A stretch of 64,000 bases of DNA from Bradyrhizobium iriomotense (GTDB taxonomy: Bacteria; Pseudomonadota; Alphaproteobacteria; Rhizobiales; Xanthobacteraceae), in assembly GCF_030160715.1 (NCBI RefSeq), contig NZ_BSOW01000011.1, forward strand, positions 1 through 64,000. The letters are read 5' to 3'. Position 1 is the first letter of the stretch, and each line of letters opens with the position of its first letter. Below the pieces are notes generated by a model. That model was not told the origin of the DNA. It saw nothing but the letters and a program-made list of their open reading frames with translations, and made no database searches. Position numbers and translations under genes: made by a program. Below, one piece after another: positions 53,186 through 62,238 of this stretch.

Positions 53186-54787
53186 TTATTCTTCCTGTTT
53201 GTTGGCCCAGTAGAGCAGGACCTGGTTGTCCGCGCGCTGAACCAGTTTCACTTTCTTGGATACGCCCCAGGCCAGCGCCTGCTGGTGCAGCGGGATGTAG
53301 GACCAGTCCTTGATCGAGATCTCGTAGGCCTGCTTGATCAGCTGGTTGCGCTTGGCGATGTCGTTCTCGACCAGGACCTTATCCGTGAGCTCATCAAGCT
53401 GCTTGTTGCAATAACCGCCGAGATTGGATTCGCCGCGGTTCGGGTCCTTGGGATCGTTGCGGCAACCCATGATGTCATGCAGCACGTTGTGCGAATCCAT
53501 CGTGCCCGGCGTCCAGCCCAGCATGTAGAACGACGTCTTGTAGCCGCCCGGCTTGAGCACCTTGGCGAAATATTGCGCTTTGGGCTGCGCCAGCAGGGTC
53601 ACCTTGACGCCGATGCGGGCGAGCATGCCGACCACGGCCTGGCAGATCGCCGCGTCATTGACGTAGCGATCGTTCGGGCAATCCATCGTCACCTCGAAGC
53701 CATCAGGATAGCCGGCTTCCGTCAGCAGCTTCTTGGCGCCGTCCGGATCGGCCTTGGGCCGCGTGAAATCCTTCGACAGCTGATAGAGCTCCGGTGCGAT
53801 CATCAGGGCGGATGGAGTGGAGAGCCCGCGCATGACGCGGTTCTTGATCAGCTCGACGTCGATCGCCTTGTAGAAGGCCTCGCGGACGCGGGTATCCTTG
53901 AATGGATTCTTGCCCTTGACGCTGGAGTACAACAACTCGTCGCGCGACTGGTCCATGCCGATGAAGATCGTGCGCAATTCCGGGCCGGAAAGCACCGTCG
54001 CATTGGGGCTTGAAGTAATACGCTGGATATCCTGGATCGGAACGGGCTCGATGACGTCGACTTCGCCCGACAGAAGCGCCGCCACGCGTGTCGCATCGGA
54101 GGCGATCGGCGTGAACACGATCTCCTTGAGATTATGCTGCGGCTTCTGCCAGTAGTTCGGGTTGACCTTGAAGACGGTCTTCACGCCCGGCTGATGGCTT
54201 TCGATCATGAAGGGACCGGTACCATTGGTGTGCAGCGAGGCGTAGCTTGGGGTCGTGGCAGCCACCGGCGTCGGCGCAACCACGTTGTTCGCCTCCGCCC
54301 ACTTTTTGTCCATGATATACCAGGTGTCCCAACCCGAGAGCAGGATGGGATTGGGAGACGTCAGGATGAAATCGACGGTATAGTCGTCGACCTTCACAAC
54401 CTTGACGTCGGCAGGGACGCGGGTCAAAAGGTTGGAGCCTTGGGCTCGGACGCGGTCGGCCGAGAACACCACGTCATCGGCGGTGAAGGGATCGCCATTG
54501 TGAAATTTGACGCCCTTGCGCAAGTGGAATCGCCAGCGGGTGGGCTCCGGCGTTTCCCAGCTTTCGGCGAGCGCCGGGATGACCTTCAGGTCCTTGTCGA
54601 GCTCGATCAGCCCCTCATAGACATGGCCGAGATGGGCGTGGGTGGTGCTTTCATTGAGCGTGTACGGATCGAGCGATTTGAGCTCGCCCTGGTTGGCGTA
54701 GCGCAGCGTCTGGCTCGAGGCGGGCGACACCGCCAACGCCAGCGCCGAGGCAAGCGTCATCGCTAGAAGACCGTGACGTACCGACAT
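53186..54787 (-). CDS. ABC peptide transporter substrate-binding protein, system 1 (SBP_bac_5)
   Basis: 533 residues with a signal peptide (MSVRHGLLAMTLASALALAVSPASSQ). A family 5 solute-binding domain follows (TLRYANQGELKSLDPYTLNESTTHAHLGHVYEGL, then GVKFHNGDPFTADDVVFSADRV). The start at 54787 is preferred because the signal peptide begins there and GAGAGGGTCAAG precedes it; the upstream 65 residues of a longer frame look non-coding. It is the first gene of the large peptide-uptake block. Confidence 0.92.
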   Translation of the reverse strand: MSVRHGLLAMTLASALALAVSPASSQTLRYANQGELKSLDPYTLNESTTHAHLGHVYEGLIELDKDLKVIPALAESWETPEPTRWRFHLRKGVKFHNGDPFTADDVVFSADRVRAQGSNLLTRVPADVKVVKVDDYTVDFILTSPNPILLSGWDTWYIMDKKWAEANNVVAPTPVAATTPSYASLHTNGTGPFMIESHQPGVKTVFKVNPNYWQKPQHNLKEIVFTPIASDATRVAALLSGEVDVIEPVPIQDIQRITSSPNATVLSGPELRTIFIGMDQSRDELLYSSVKGKNPFKDTRVREAFYKAIDVELIKNRVMRGLSTPSALMIAPELYQLSKDFTRPKADPDGAKKLLTEAGYPDGFEVTMDCPNDRYVNDAAICQAVVGMLARIGVKVTLLAQPKAQYFAKVLKPGGYKTSFYMLGWTPGTMDSHNVLHDIMGCRNDPKDPNRGESNLGGYCNKQLDELTDKVLVENDIAKRNQLIKQAYEISIKDWSYIPLHQQALAWGVSKKVKLVQRADNQVLLYWANKQEE

Positions 54788-54864
54788 TCTTGACCCTCTC
54801 CACTCTGCCATGCCGTGATTTTTGATTGTTCGGCCGGCTGATTTATCCATGTTGCCCAGAGTTT

Positions 54865-54877
54865 TTGCACCGTGCAA
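54865..54877. promoter_or_regulatory. 13-bp palindrome upstream of SBP1
   Basis: TTGCAC-C-GTGCAA is a perfect 6-1-6 palindrome located at the predicted transcription start region of the sigma-54-like promoter, 78-90 bases upstream of the SBP1 start codon. It could be a repressor operator in the 5' leader. Confidence 0.45.
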
Positions 54878-54887
54878 GCGCCATTCC

Positions 54888-54903
54888 AGCAAGGAACGCG
54901 CCA
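54888..54903 (-). promoter_or_regulatory. candidate sigma-54 (RpoN) promoter of the peptide-uptake block
   Basis: The minus strand reads TGGCGCGTTCCTTGCT, matching the consensus TGGCACGNNNNTTGCW at every specified position except one (A to G). The invariant GG and GC are correctly spaced. The start site would fall near 54877, about 90 bases before the SBP1 ATG. NtrC-dependent control of peptide uptake would fit, but I found no clear NtrC site upstream. Confidence 0.5.
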
Positions 54904-55095
54904 AGTTGCGCCGCTGTGCAGCAATGCTGACCGATACTCCGACAGATGGCCCGCCCGCGACATTCGACTTTTGATTGACCATATTGACCGAATGCGGGAG
55001 GGGGGCAGGCGGCGCCTCGCATCTGGTCGCTTGCGTTGCACCACAACTCGCGGTGATACTGCGGCAAGGCCGCTCGAATCCGATCAGGAGGGGAT

Positions 55096-55353
55096 ATGAA
55101 AGTTAACGTCGAAATCGACTGCACGCCCCTCGAGGCCCGCCAGTTCTTCGGATTGCCGGACGTGGCGCCGATGCAGACGGCCGTGATGGACAAGTTGCAG
55201 CAGCAGGTGCTGAGCAACATCGAAAAGATATCGCCAGAGTCGTTGGTCCAGAGCTGGTTCACCTTCGATCCGAAGATCGCCGAGCGGTTTCAGGACATGT
55301 TCGTCGCGATGGCCGGGCTCGGCGGGCCGCGTAGCGGCGACAAGAAGAAGTAA
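55096..55353 (+). CDS. DUF6489 family small protein
   Basis: 85 residues beginning MKVNVEIDCTPLEARQFFGLPDV, the typical start of DUF6489 proteins of Alphaproteobacteria. Soluble, helical in its second half, function unknown. An AGGAGGGG site precedes it. It overlaps the following esterase gene by one base (TAATG), suggesting joint expression with the lipid-related genes downstream. Confidence 0.82.
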   Translation: MKVNVEIDCTPLEARQFFGLPDVAPMQTAVMDKLQQQVLSNIEKISPESLVQSWFTFDPKIAERFQDMFVAMAGLGGPRSGDKKK

Positions 55354-56153
55354 TGCCGGTCGATCGGGATGGAGCAGAGGCCTCGCGCCGGCTTCGTCCG
55401 CCGGGCCTCGGGCTCCTGCTCGCGGAAGCGCGCGGCCTGTTCGAATTCAACGCCAGCCTGTTCCTGTCGCCGCTTCTGATGCGGGCGCCGAAGGGCGACG
55501 GCCATCCGGTGCTGGCGCTGCCTGGCTTTCTCGCCAGCGACCTGTCGATGGCGCCGATGCGCCGCTATCTGCACGAGCTTGGCTATGACGCTCAGGCCTG
55601 GCGGATGGGCCGCAATCTCGGCGGCCTGACGCGCGTTCGGGAGACGCTGCGCTCCCGTCTGGCGGAAATTCATGCCGCGACCGGGCGCAAGGTGAGCCTC
55701 GTCGGATGGAGCCTCGGCGGGGTCTATGCACGCGACCTGGCACTCCAGGCGCCCGACATGGTCCGCTATGTCGTCACGCTCGGCAGCCCCTTTGCCAATG
55801 ACGTGCGGGCGACCAATGCGACGCGGCTCTATGAGGCGCTGTCCGGCGAACGGGTCGAGGACTTTTCCGAGCTGCGCGAGGCGATCGCGGGCGACCTGCC
55901 GGTCCCCTCCAGCTCGATCTATTCGCGCAGCGACGGCATCGTAAACTGGAAGACCTGCCTGCTGCATCCTTCCGAGCGTGCCGAGAACATCGAGGTCTAT
56001 TTCGCAAGCCATATCGGGCTCGGGGTCAACCCCGCAGCGCTCTGGGCCGTGGCCGATCGACTGGCGCAACCGGAGGGGGAGTTCTGGCCATTTGACCGGG
56101 CGGGCCCGTTTGCCATTGCATATGCCCCGCCGGACCCTACAGTATCGGCCTGA
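55353..56153 (+). CDS. alpha/beta hydrolase (esterase/lipase-like)
   Basis: 266 residues of the lipase/esterase group. The nucleophile serine lies in VGWSLGGVYARDLA (GxSxG). Hydrophobic N-terminal core PVLALPGFLASDLSMAPMRRYLHELGYDA matches triacylglycerol lipase-type folds, with the candidate acid in SRSDGIVNW and histidine in SHIGLG. No signal peptide is apparent. It is coupled to the DUF6489 gene and precedes the wax ester synthase gene by 46 bases. A role in acyl-ester turnover is inferred from this context. Confidence 0.83.
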   Translation: MPVDRDGAEASRRLRPPGLGLLLAEARGLFEFNASLFLSPLLMRAPKGDGHPVLALPGFLASDLSMAPMRRYLHELGYDAQAWRMGRNLGGLTRVRETLRSRLAEIHAATGRKVSLVGWSLGGVYARDLALQAPDMVRYVVTLGSPFANDVRATNATRLYEALSGERVEDFSELREAIAGDLPVPSSSIYSRSDGIVNWKTCLLHPSERAENIEVYFASHIGLGVNPAALWAVADRLAQPEGEFWPFDRAGPFAIAYAPPDPTVSA

Positions 56154-56199
56154 CAAGAAGCGCCGATAAGGCGCCTGTCCAAGTGAGTCGGAGGGAACT

Positions 56200-57750
56200 A
56201 TGGGTGACGGTAAGAAGCTGTCGTCGCTGGACGCGTCATTTCTCTATCTCGAAACGCCGGAAATGCCGATGCATGTCGGCAGCATGGCGATCTTTCGCCT
56301 GCCTGACGACTACAAGGGCGACTTCTTCGAAGACTTCAAGGCGATGATCGCCTCGCGGTTGCACATCGCGCCGATCCTGAAAGCGCGCCTGGAAAAGGCG
56401 CCGCTCGACATCGATCATCCCTCCTGGGTCGAGGACGACCAGTTCGACATCGACCGCCACATCTTCCGCGCCAGCCTGCCGGCTCCGCGCGACCGCGCCA
56501 CCCTCGAGCGCATCGTGGGCTGGATGCATGCCAAGCTGTTGAACCGCGCCCGTCCGCTCTGGGAGTTCTATGTCTTCGAGGGCATGAAGGACAACGAGGT
56601 CGGCCTTTATTCCAAGATGCACCATGCCGCCATCGACGGCGGCGCCGGCGCGGCGCTGACCAACATGATCTACGACATCTCGCCGATCCCGCGGCAGGTC
56701 GATCCGCCGGTGGGCGGCGCGAAGCCCGGCCAGGAGCCGCGCGATATCGCCGCCAATCTGCTCGATTCCTACCAGCAGCTCTTCACCCAGCCGCTCGAGG
56801 CCTCGCAAGCCGCCAAGAACCTGCAACTGCCGCGCACGGGCAAGAGCGATATCGGCTCGATCCTGTTCGACAATGCGATGTACCAGATCGAAAGCGCGGT
56901 GCGCTTTGCCGGCAACATCCCGACCGTGCTCAAGAGCGTCTCCGACGTGCTCGGCAAGATCTCCGATCCGAACTCGCGCGAGAGCCTTGCCAACATGGTG
57001 TCGCCGCCGACCCTGCTCAACAAGTCGATTTCGTCCGAGCGCAGCTTTGCCGGCGTCTCGATCCCGCTGTCGCGCGCCAAGGCGCTTGCCAAGCAGGCCG
57101 GCGGCAAGCTCAACGACGTGGTGCTCGCGCTCGCCTCCGGCGTGGTGCGGCGCTATCTCCAGCAACACGGCGCGCTGCCCGCAAAATCGCTGACCGCGGC
57201 GGTGCCGATCTCGCTCCGCGAGGAGGGCAATACCGAGGCCAACAACCAGGTGTTCGGCATGATCTGCTCGATCGCCACCAATATCGACGATCCCAAGGGA
57301 CGGCTCGAGGCGATCATTGCGCAGTCGACCAAGGCCAAGGAGATGTCGCATCCGCTGCGTGCGCTGATGCCGCAGGTCTCCAACATCTCGATGCTGGGCG
57401 CGCCGATGATGGTGCAGATCCTGGCGTTGCTCTACAGCCGCTCGAACCTGTCGGACGTGCTTCCGCCGGCGGCCAACATCACCGTCTCCAACGTGCCGGG
57501 GCCGCGGCAGACGCTCTATGCCGCAGGTGCCGAGCTGCTGCACATCTATCCGGTGTCGATCTCCACCCATGGGCAGGCGCTCAACATCACCGTGCAGAGC
57601 TATCGCGACCAGCTCGATTTCGGCTTCATCGTCGGCGCCAACATCATCCCGCACGTGCCGGTGATGTGCGACATGCTGCCGGAAGAGTTCGCCGCGCTGG
57701 AGGCGGCCTACGCGCCGCCTGCGGCCGACGTCAAAGGCGCTGCCGAGTAG
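56200..57750 (+). CDS. wax ester synthase/diacylglycerol acyltransferase (WS/DGAT)
   Basis: 516-residue bifunctional acyl-CoA:alcohol/diacylglycerol acyltransferase. The catalytic HHxxxDG motif is HHAAIDG at 141-147. The N-terminal start KKLSSLDASFLYLETPEMPMHVGSM and the C-terminal NITVSNVPGPRQTLYAAGAELLHIYP are typical. It would make wax esters or triacylglycerols from acyl-CoA at the membrane. It lies between an esterase and an epoxide-hydrolase-like gene, and upstream of a fatty-acid-hydroxylase type P450. Confidence 0.93.
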   Translation: MGDGKKLSSLDASFLYLETPEMPMHVGSMAIFRLPDDYKGDFFEDFKAMIASRLHIAPILKARLEKAPLDIDHPSWVEDDQFDIDRHIFRASLPAPRDRATLERIVGWMHAKLLNRARPLWEFYVFEGMKDNEVGLYSKMHHAAIDGGAGAALTNMIYDISPIPRQVDPPVGGAKPGQEPRDIAANLLDSYQQLFTQPLEASQAAKNLQLPRTGKSDIGSILFDNAMYQIESAVRFAGNIPTVLKSVSDVLGKISDPNSRESLANMVSPPTLLNKSISSERSFAGVSIPLSRAKALAKQAGGKLNDVVLALASGVVRRYLQQHGALPAKSLTAAVPISLREEGNTEANNQVFGMICSIATNIDDPKGRLEAIIAQSTKAKEMSHPLRALMPQVSNISMLGAPMMVQILALLYSRSNLSDVLPPAANITVSNVPGPRQTLYAAGAELLHIYPVSISTHGQALNITVQSYRDQLDFGFIVGANIIPHVPVMCDMLPEEFAALEAAYAPPAADVKGAAE

Positions 57751-57760
57751 GAATTTTGCA

Positions 57761-58756
57761 ATGATCGAAATGCCGCCACTCAAGTTCGTGCAGACGAACG
57801 GAATTCGCATGGGCTATTACGAGGCGGGCCCGAACAGCGACAAGCCGCCGGTGGTGCTGTGCCATGGCTGGCCCGAGCTCGCCTTCTCCTGGCGTCACCA
57901 GATCAAGGCGCTGAGCGAGGCCGGCATCCGCGTGATCGCGCCGGACCAGCGCGGCTATGGCGCGACCGACCGGCCCGAGCCGGTCGAGGCCTACGACATG
58001 GAACATCTGACCGGCGATCTCGTCGGGCTTCTTGATCATCTGAATATCGAAAAGGCGATCTTCGTCGGCCACGACTGGGGCGGCTTCGTCGTCTGGCAGA
58101 TGCCGCTGCGCCATCCTTCGCGCGTCGCCGGCGTCGTCGGCGTGAACACGCCGCATTGGGATCGCGCGCCGATGGATCCGATCGAGCTGTTTCGCAAGCG
58201 GTTTGGCGATCAGATGTACATCGTGCAGTTCCAGGATCCTGCGCGCGAGCCCGACAGGATTTTTGGCAGCCGCGTCGAACAGACCTTCGATGCCTTCATG
58301 CGCAAGCCGGTTGCGCGCCCTCCGGGTGCGCCGGAGGAGCAGCCCATAGCCGGCATCGGTGCCTCGCCCCGGATCAACCTGGCATTTCCGCAGATGATCG
58401 CGAATTACGACGCCAGGCATGACCCGCGCACGCCGATCCTGTCGGCGGAAGAGAAGAAGGTGTTCGTCGACACCTTTGCGAAAACCGGCTTCACCGGCGG
58501 CATCAACTGGTACCGCAACTTCACCCGCAACTGGCAGAACGCCGAGGGACTGGACCATCACGTCCGCGTACCGTCGCTGATGATCATGGCCGAGAACGAC
58601 GCGGTGCTGCCGCCCTCGGCCGCCGACGGCATGGAGAAGCTGGTGCCGGATCTCGAAAAGTATCTGGTCAGGGACAGCGGCCATTGGACGCAGCAGGAAA
58701 AGCCGGAAGAGGTCAGCGCCAAGCTGATCGAATGGCGTAGAAGGCGGTTTGGGTGA
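57761..58756 (+). CDS. alpha/beta hydrolase, epoxide hydrolase-like
   Basis: 331 residues with the epoxide hydrolase layout. An HGWP oxyanion motif lies in VVLCHGWPELAFSWRHQI, the nucleophile aspartate in FVGHDWGGFVVW and a lid tyrosine in GINWYRNFTRNW. The catalytic histidine is in SGHWTQQEKPEEV. It hydrolyses epoxides, possibly of fatty acids, made by a P450 such as the one downstream. It starts ten bases after the WS/DGAT stop with no strong ribosome binding site; an alternative ATG is at 57770. Confidence 0.9.
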   Translation: MIEMPPLKFVQTNGIRMGYYEAGPNSDKPPVVLCHGWPELAFSWRHQIKALSEAGIRVIAPDQRGYGATDRPEPVEAYDMEHLTGDLVGLLDHLNIEKAIFVGHDWGGFVVWQMPLRHPSRVAGVVGVNTPHWDRAPMDPIELFRKRFGDQMYIVQFQDPAREPDRIFGSRVEQTFDAFMRKPVARPPGAPEEQPIAGIGASPRINLAFPQMIANYDARHDPRTPILSAEEKKVFVDTFAKTGFTGGINWYRNFTRNWQNAEGLDHHVRVPSLMIMAENDAVLPPSAADGMEKLVPDLEKYLVRDSGHWTQQEKPEEVSAKLIEWRRRRFG

Positions 58757-58765
58757 CGACGCAGT

Positions 58766-58847
58766 CGTCATCCCGGGGCGATGCTTAGCATCGAACCCGG
58801 GATCTCGAGATTCCGGGTTCGGCTCTGCGAACCGCCCCGGAATGACG
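58766..58847. repeat. nested palindromic repeat, family R7
   Basis: Outer arms CGTCATCCCGGGGCG (58766-58780) and CGCCCCGGAATGACG (58833-58847) pair with one mismatch. An inner stem CGAACCCGG (58792-58800)/CCGGGTTCG (58813-58821) encloses a palindrome ATCTCGAGAT (58802-58811). The element can form a cruciform-like structure and fills most of the gap between the epoxide hydrolase gene and the P450 fusion gene. Confidence 0.85.
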
Positions 58848-58869
58848 CAACTGGGGGAAGCGCACGTCG

Positions 58870-61800
58870 ATGTCATCCAAGAATCGTCTGGACCCGATCC
58901 CGCATCCGCCGACCAAGCCCGTGGTCGGCAACATGCTGTCGCTGGATTCGGCCGCACCCGTGCAGCACCTGACGCGCCTCGCCAAGGAGCTCGGCCCGAT
59001 CTTCTGGCTCGACATGATGGGTTCGCCGATCGTCATCGTCTCCGGCCATGATCTCGTCGACGAGCTCTCCGACGAGAAGCGCTTCGACAAGGTGGTGCGC
59101 GGTGCGCTGCGCCGGGTGCGCGCCGTCGGCGGCGATGGCCTTTTCACGGCCGATACCAAGGAACCGAACTGGAGCAAGGCCCACAACATCCTGCTCCAGC
59201 CGTTCGGCAACCGCGCCATGCAGTCCTATCACCCGAGCATGGTCGATATCGCCGAGCAGCTCGTCAAGAAATGGGAGCGGCTCAACGCCGACGACGAGAT
59301 CGACGTCGTCCACGACATGACCGCGCTGACGCTGGACACGATCGGTCTCTGCGGTTTCGACTACCGCTTCAATTCCTTTTACCGGCGCGACTACCATCCC
59401 TTCGTCGAGTCGCTGGTGCGTTCGCTCGAAACCATCATGATGACCCGCGGCCTGCCGTTCGAGCAGCTCTGGATGCAGAAGCGGCGCAAGACGCTCGGTG
59501 AAGACGTCGCCTTCATGAACAAGATGGTCGACGAGATCATCGCCGAGCGGCGCAAAGCTGCGGAAGGGGTAGACGACAAGAAGGACATGCTCGCGGCCAT
59601 GATGACCGGTGTCGACCGCTCGACCGGCGAGCAGCTCGACGACGTCAACATCCGCTACCAGATCAACACGTTCCTGATCGCGGGGCACGAGACCACCAGC
59701 GGCTTGTTGTCCTACACGATCTATGCGCTGCTCAAGCACCCGGACATTCTCAAGAAGGCCTATGACGAGGTCGATCGGGTCTTCGGTCCCGACGTCAACG
59801 CCAGGCCGACCTATCAGCAGGTGACGCAGCTCACCTACATCACGCAGGTCTTGAAAGAGGCGCTGCGGCTGTGGCCGCCGGCGCCCGCCTATGGCGTCTC
59901 GCCGCTGAAGGACGAGACCATCGGCGGCGGCAAGTACAAGCTGAAGAAGGGCACCTTCACCACGATCCTGGTGACGGCGCTGCATCGCGACCCCAGCGTC
60001 TGGGGCCCCAACCCCGATGCCTTCGATCCCGAGAACTTCAGCCGCGAGGCGGAGGCCAAGCGCCCCGTCAATGCCTGGAAGCCGTTCGGCAATGGCCAGC
60101 GCGCCTGCATCGGCCGCGGCTTTGCCATGCACGAGGCTGCGCTTGCGCTCGGCATGATCCTCCAGCGCTTCAGGCTGATCGACCATCAGCGCTACCAGAT
60201 GCACCTGAAGGAAACGCTGACCATCAAGCCGGAAGGCTTCAAGATCAAGGTCCGTCCACGCGCCGATCGCGAGCGCGGCGCCTATTCCGGCCCTGCCGCG
60301 GCGATTGCGAGCGCGGGCGCGGCTGCGCCACGCGCCACCACGCGCCCCGGGCACAACACGCCGCTGCTGGTGCTCTATGGCTCCAATCTCGGCACCGCCG
60401 AGGAACTGGCAGCGCGCGTTGCCGATCTTGCGCAGGTCAACGGCTTCGCCAGCAGGCTCGCGCCGCTGGACGACCATGCCGGCAAGCTGCCGGACGAGGG
60501 TGGCGTGCTGATCTTCTGCGCCTCCTACAACGGCGCGCCGCCGGACAATGCCACGCAGTTCGTCAAATGGCTGCATGCTGACATGCCGAAGGACGCGCTG
60601 TCAAAAGTCCGCTACGCCGTGTTCGGTTGCGGCAACAGCGACTGGGCCGCCACCTATCAATCGGTGCCGCGCTTCATCGACGAGCGGCTGGCTGCCCACG
60701 GCGCGCGCAGCCTCTATGCGCGCGGCGAGGGCGACGCGCGCAGCGATCTCGACGGCCAGTTCGAAAAATGGTTCGCCGCAGCCGCGCCCGCGGCCGTGAA
60801 GGAGTGGGGGCTGACGGCGGATTTCAGCCGCAACGCCGATGACGAGCCGCTCTACAAGGTCGAGCCCGTCGCACCCGGCGCGGTCAATGCGATCGCTGCG
60901 CTCGGCGGCACGGCGGCGATGAAGGTGCTGGTCAACGACGAGCTCCAGAGCAAGAGCGGTCCCAATCCGTCCGAGCGCTCGACCCGCCATGTCGAGGTAC
61001 AGTTGCCGCAAGGCGTGAGCTACCGCGTCGGCGACCATCTCAGCGTGGTGCCGCGCAACGATCCGGCGCTGGTCGGTGCCGTGGCCCGCCGCTTCGGCTT
61101 CCTGCCGGCAGACCAGATCAGGCTGGCGGTAGCTGAAGGCCGCCGCGCGCAATTGCCGGTGGGCGAGGGCGTGTCGGTCGGTCAGCTCCTCACCGATTTC
61201 GTCGAGCTTCAGCAGGTCGCGACGCGCAAGCAGATCCAGATCATGTCGGAGCACACGCGCTGCCCGGTGACCAAACCGAAGTTGCTCGCCTTCGTCGGCG
61301 ACGACGCGGAGGCCGGCGAGCGCTACCGCGCCGAGATCCTGGCCAAGCGCAAGTCGGTATTCGATCTCTTGACCGAATATCCGGCCTGCGAGCTGCCGCT
61401 CCATGTCTATCTCGAAATGCTCTCGCTGCTGGCGCCGCGCTATTACTCGATCTCGTCCTCGCCCTCGGTCGATCCTGCGCGCTGCAGCGTCACCGTCGGC
61501 GTGGTCGGCGGGCCGGCGGCATCGGGCCGCGGCATCTACAAGGGCATCTGCTCGAACTATATCAGCGATCGCCGCGCCGGCGACACGATCTACGCCACTG
61601 TGCGCGAGACCAAGGCCGGCTTCCGCCTGCCGGATGATTCGTCGGTGCCGATCATCATGATCGGTCCGGGAACGGGTCTTGCGCCATTCCGCGGCTTCCT
61701 CCAGGAGCGAGCCGCGCGGAAGGCCAAGGGTGCGACGCTCGGGCCTGCGATGCTGTTCTTCGGCTGCCGCCACCCCGACCAGGATTTTCTCTATGCTGAT

Positions 61801-62106
61801 GAATTGAAGGCAATGGCCGCGAGCGGCATCACCGAGCTGTTCACCGCCTTCTCGCGCGCTGACGGACCCAAGACCTATGTGCAGCACGTGCTTGCCCTGC
61901 AGAAGGACAAGGTGTGGGGCCTGATCGAGCAGGGCGCGATCATCTATGTATGCGGCGATGGCGGCAAGATGGAGCCCGACGTGAAGGCGGCGCTGGTGGC
62001 GATCTATCGCGAGAAGAGCGGCAGCGACGCTGCCGCCGGCGCGCGCTGGATCGAGGAGCTCGGCACAAAGAACCGCTACGTGCTCGATGTCTGGGCGGGC
62101 GGGTAG
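58870..62106 (+). CDS. self-sufficient cytochrome P450/NADPH-P450 reductase fusion (CYP102, BM3-like)
   Basis: 1078 residues. A P450 domain (1-470) has an oxygen-binding AGHETTSG motif, ETLR-like region KEALRLWPPAP and heme cysteine C413 in FGNGQRACIG. A flavodoxin FMN domain (about 495-640) has LYGSNLGTAEELA. An FAD/NADPH domain (about 665-1078) has RYYSISSSPSV, MIGPGTGLAPFRGFLQER and YVCGDGGKM. All redox partners lie in one chain. It would hydroxylate or epoxidise fatty acids with NADPH. Length matches BM3 (about 1050) with a slightly longer linker. Preceded by a palindromic repeat. Confidence 0.95.
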   Translation: MSSKNRLDPIPHPPTKPVVGNMLSLDSAAPVQHLTRLAKELGPIFWLDMMGSPIVIVSGHDLVDELSDEKRFDKVVRGALRRVRAVGGDGLFTADTKEPNWSKAHNILLQPFGNRAMQSYHPSMVDIAEQLVKKWERLNADDEIDVVHDMTALTLDTIGLCGFDYRFNSFYRRDYHPFVESLVRSLETIMMTRGLPFEQLWMQKRRKTLGEDVAFMNKMVDEIIAERRKAAEGVDDKKDMLAAMMTGVDRSTGEQLDDVNIRYQINTFLIAGHETTSGLLSYTIYALLKHPDILKKAYDEVDRVFGPDVNARPTYQQVTQLTYITQVLKEALRLWPPAPAYGVSPLKDETIGGGKYKLKKGTFTTILVTALHRDPSVWGPNPDAFDPENFSREAEAKRPVNAWKPFGNGQRACIGRGFAMHEAALALGMILQRFRLIDHQRYQMHLKETLTIKPEGFKIKVRPRADRERGAYSGPAAAIASAGAAAPRATTRPGHNTPLLVLYGSNLGTAEELAARVADLAQVNGFASRLAPLDDHAGKLPDEGGVLIFCASYNGAPPDNATQFVKWLHADMPKDALSKVRYAVFGCGNSDWAATYQSVPRFIDERLAAHGARSLYARGEGDARSDLDGQFEKWFAAAAPAAVKEWGLTADFSRNADDEPLYKVEPVAPGAVNAIAALGGTAAMKVLVNDELQSKSGPNPSERSTRHVEVQLPQGVSYRVGDHLSVVPRNDPALVGAVARRFGFLPADQIRLAVAEGRRAQLPVGEGVSVGQLLTDFVELQQVATRKQIQIMSEHTRCPVTKPKLLAFVGDDAEAGERYRAEILAKRKSVFDLLTEYPACELPLHVYLEMLSLLAPRYYSISSSPSVDPARCSVTVGVVGGPAASGRGIYKGICSNYISDRRAGDTIYATVRETKAGFRLPDDSSVPIIMIGPGTGLAPFRGFLQERAARKAKGATLGPAMLFFGCRHPDQDFLYADELKAMAASGITELFTAFSRADGPKTYVQHVLALQKDKVWGLIEQGAIIYVCGDGGKMEPDVKAALVAIYREKSGSDAAAGARWIEELGTKNRYVLDVWAGG

Positions 62107-62122
62107 CCGCGGATCGTGGATT

Positions 62123-62211
62123 GTAGGCTGGGTTAGCGAAGCGTAACCCACCGTTTCTCTCGATGCGGACAGCAAAGAGGTGGGGTACGCCCTTCGGCTA
62201 ACCCAGCCTAC
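62123..62211. repeat. dispersed palindromic repeat, family R1 copy 2
   Basis: GTAGGCTGGGTTA (62123-62135) pairs perfectly with TAACCCAGCCTAC (62199-62211). The inner GCGAAGCGTAACCCACC and GGTGGGGTACGCCCTTCGGC regions pair with small bulges. The right flank CTACGATTCTCG is identical to that of the copy at 85-165. It lies just after the P450 fusion stop. Confidence 0.87.
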
Positions 62212-62238
62212 GATTCTCGATTGTGCTAAACCTCGCGC

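Larger units (their letters stand above)
54788..55095. other. 308-bp divergent intergenic region
   Basis: This is the only gap of more than 300 bases in the window without a gene. It separates the peptide-uptake block (minus) from the DUF6489 gene (plus). A sigma-54-like site (54888-54903, minus strand) and a 13-base palindrome (54865-54877) lie on the transporter side. On the right, TTGACC is repeated at about 54977 and 54987, and a strong AGGAGGGG site precedes the DUF6489 ATG. I see no small gene. Confidence 0.6.

Noticed and set aside
54905..54935. Possible NtrC binding site upstream of the sigma-54-like promoter
   Set aside because: TGCGCC and TGTGCA half-sites occur, but the spacing does not fit the NtrC consensus.
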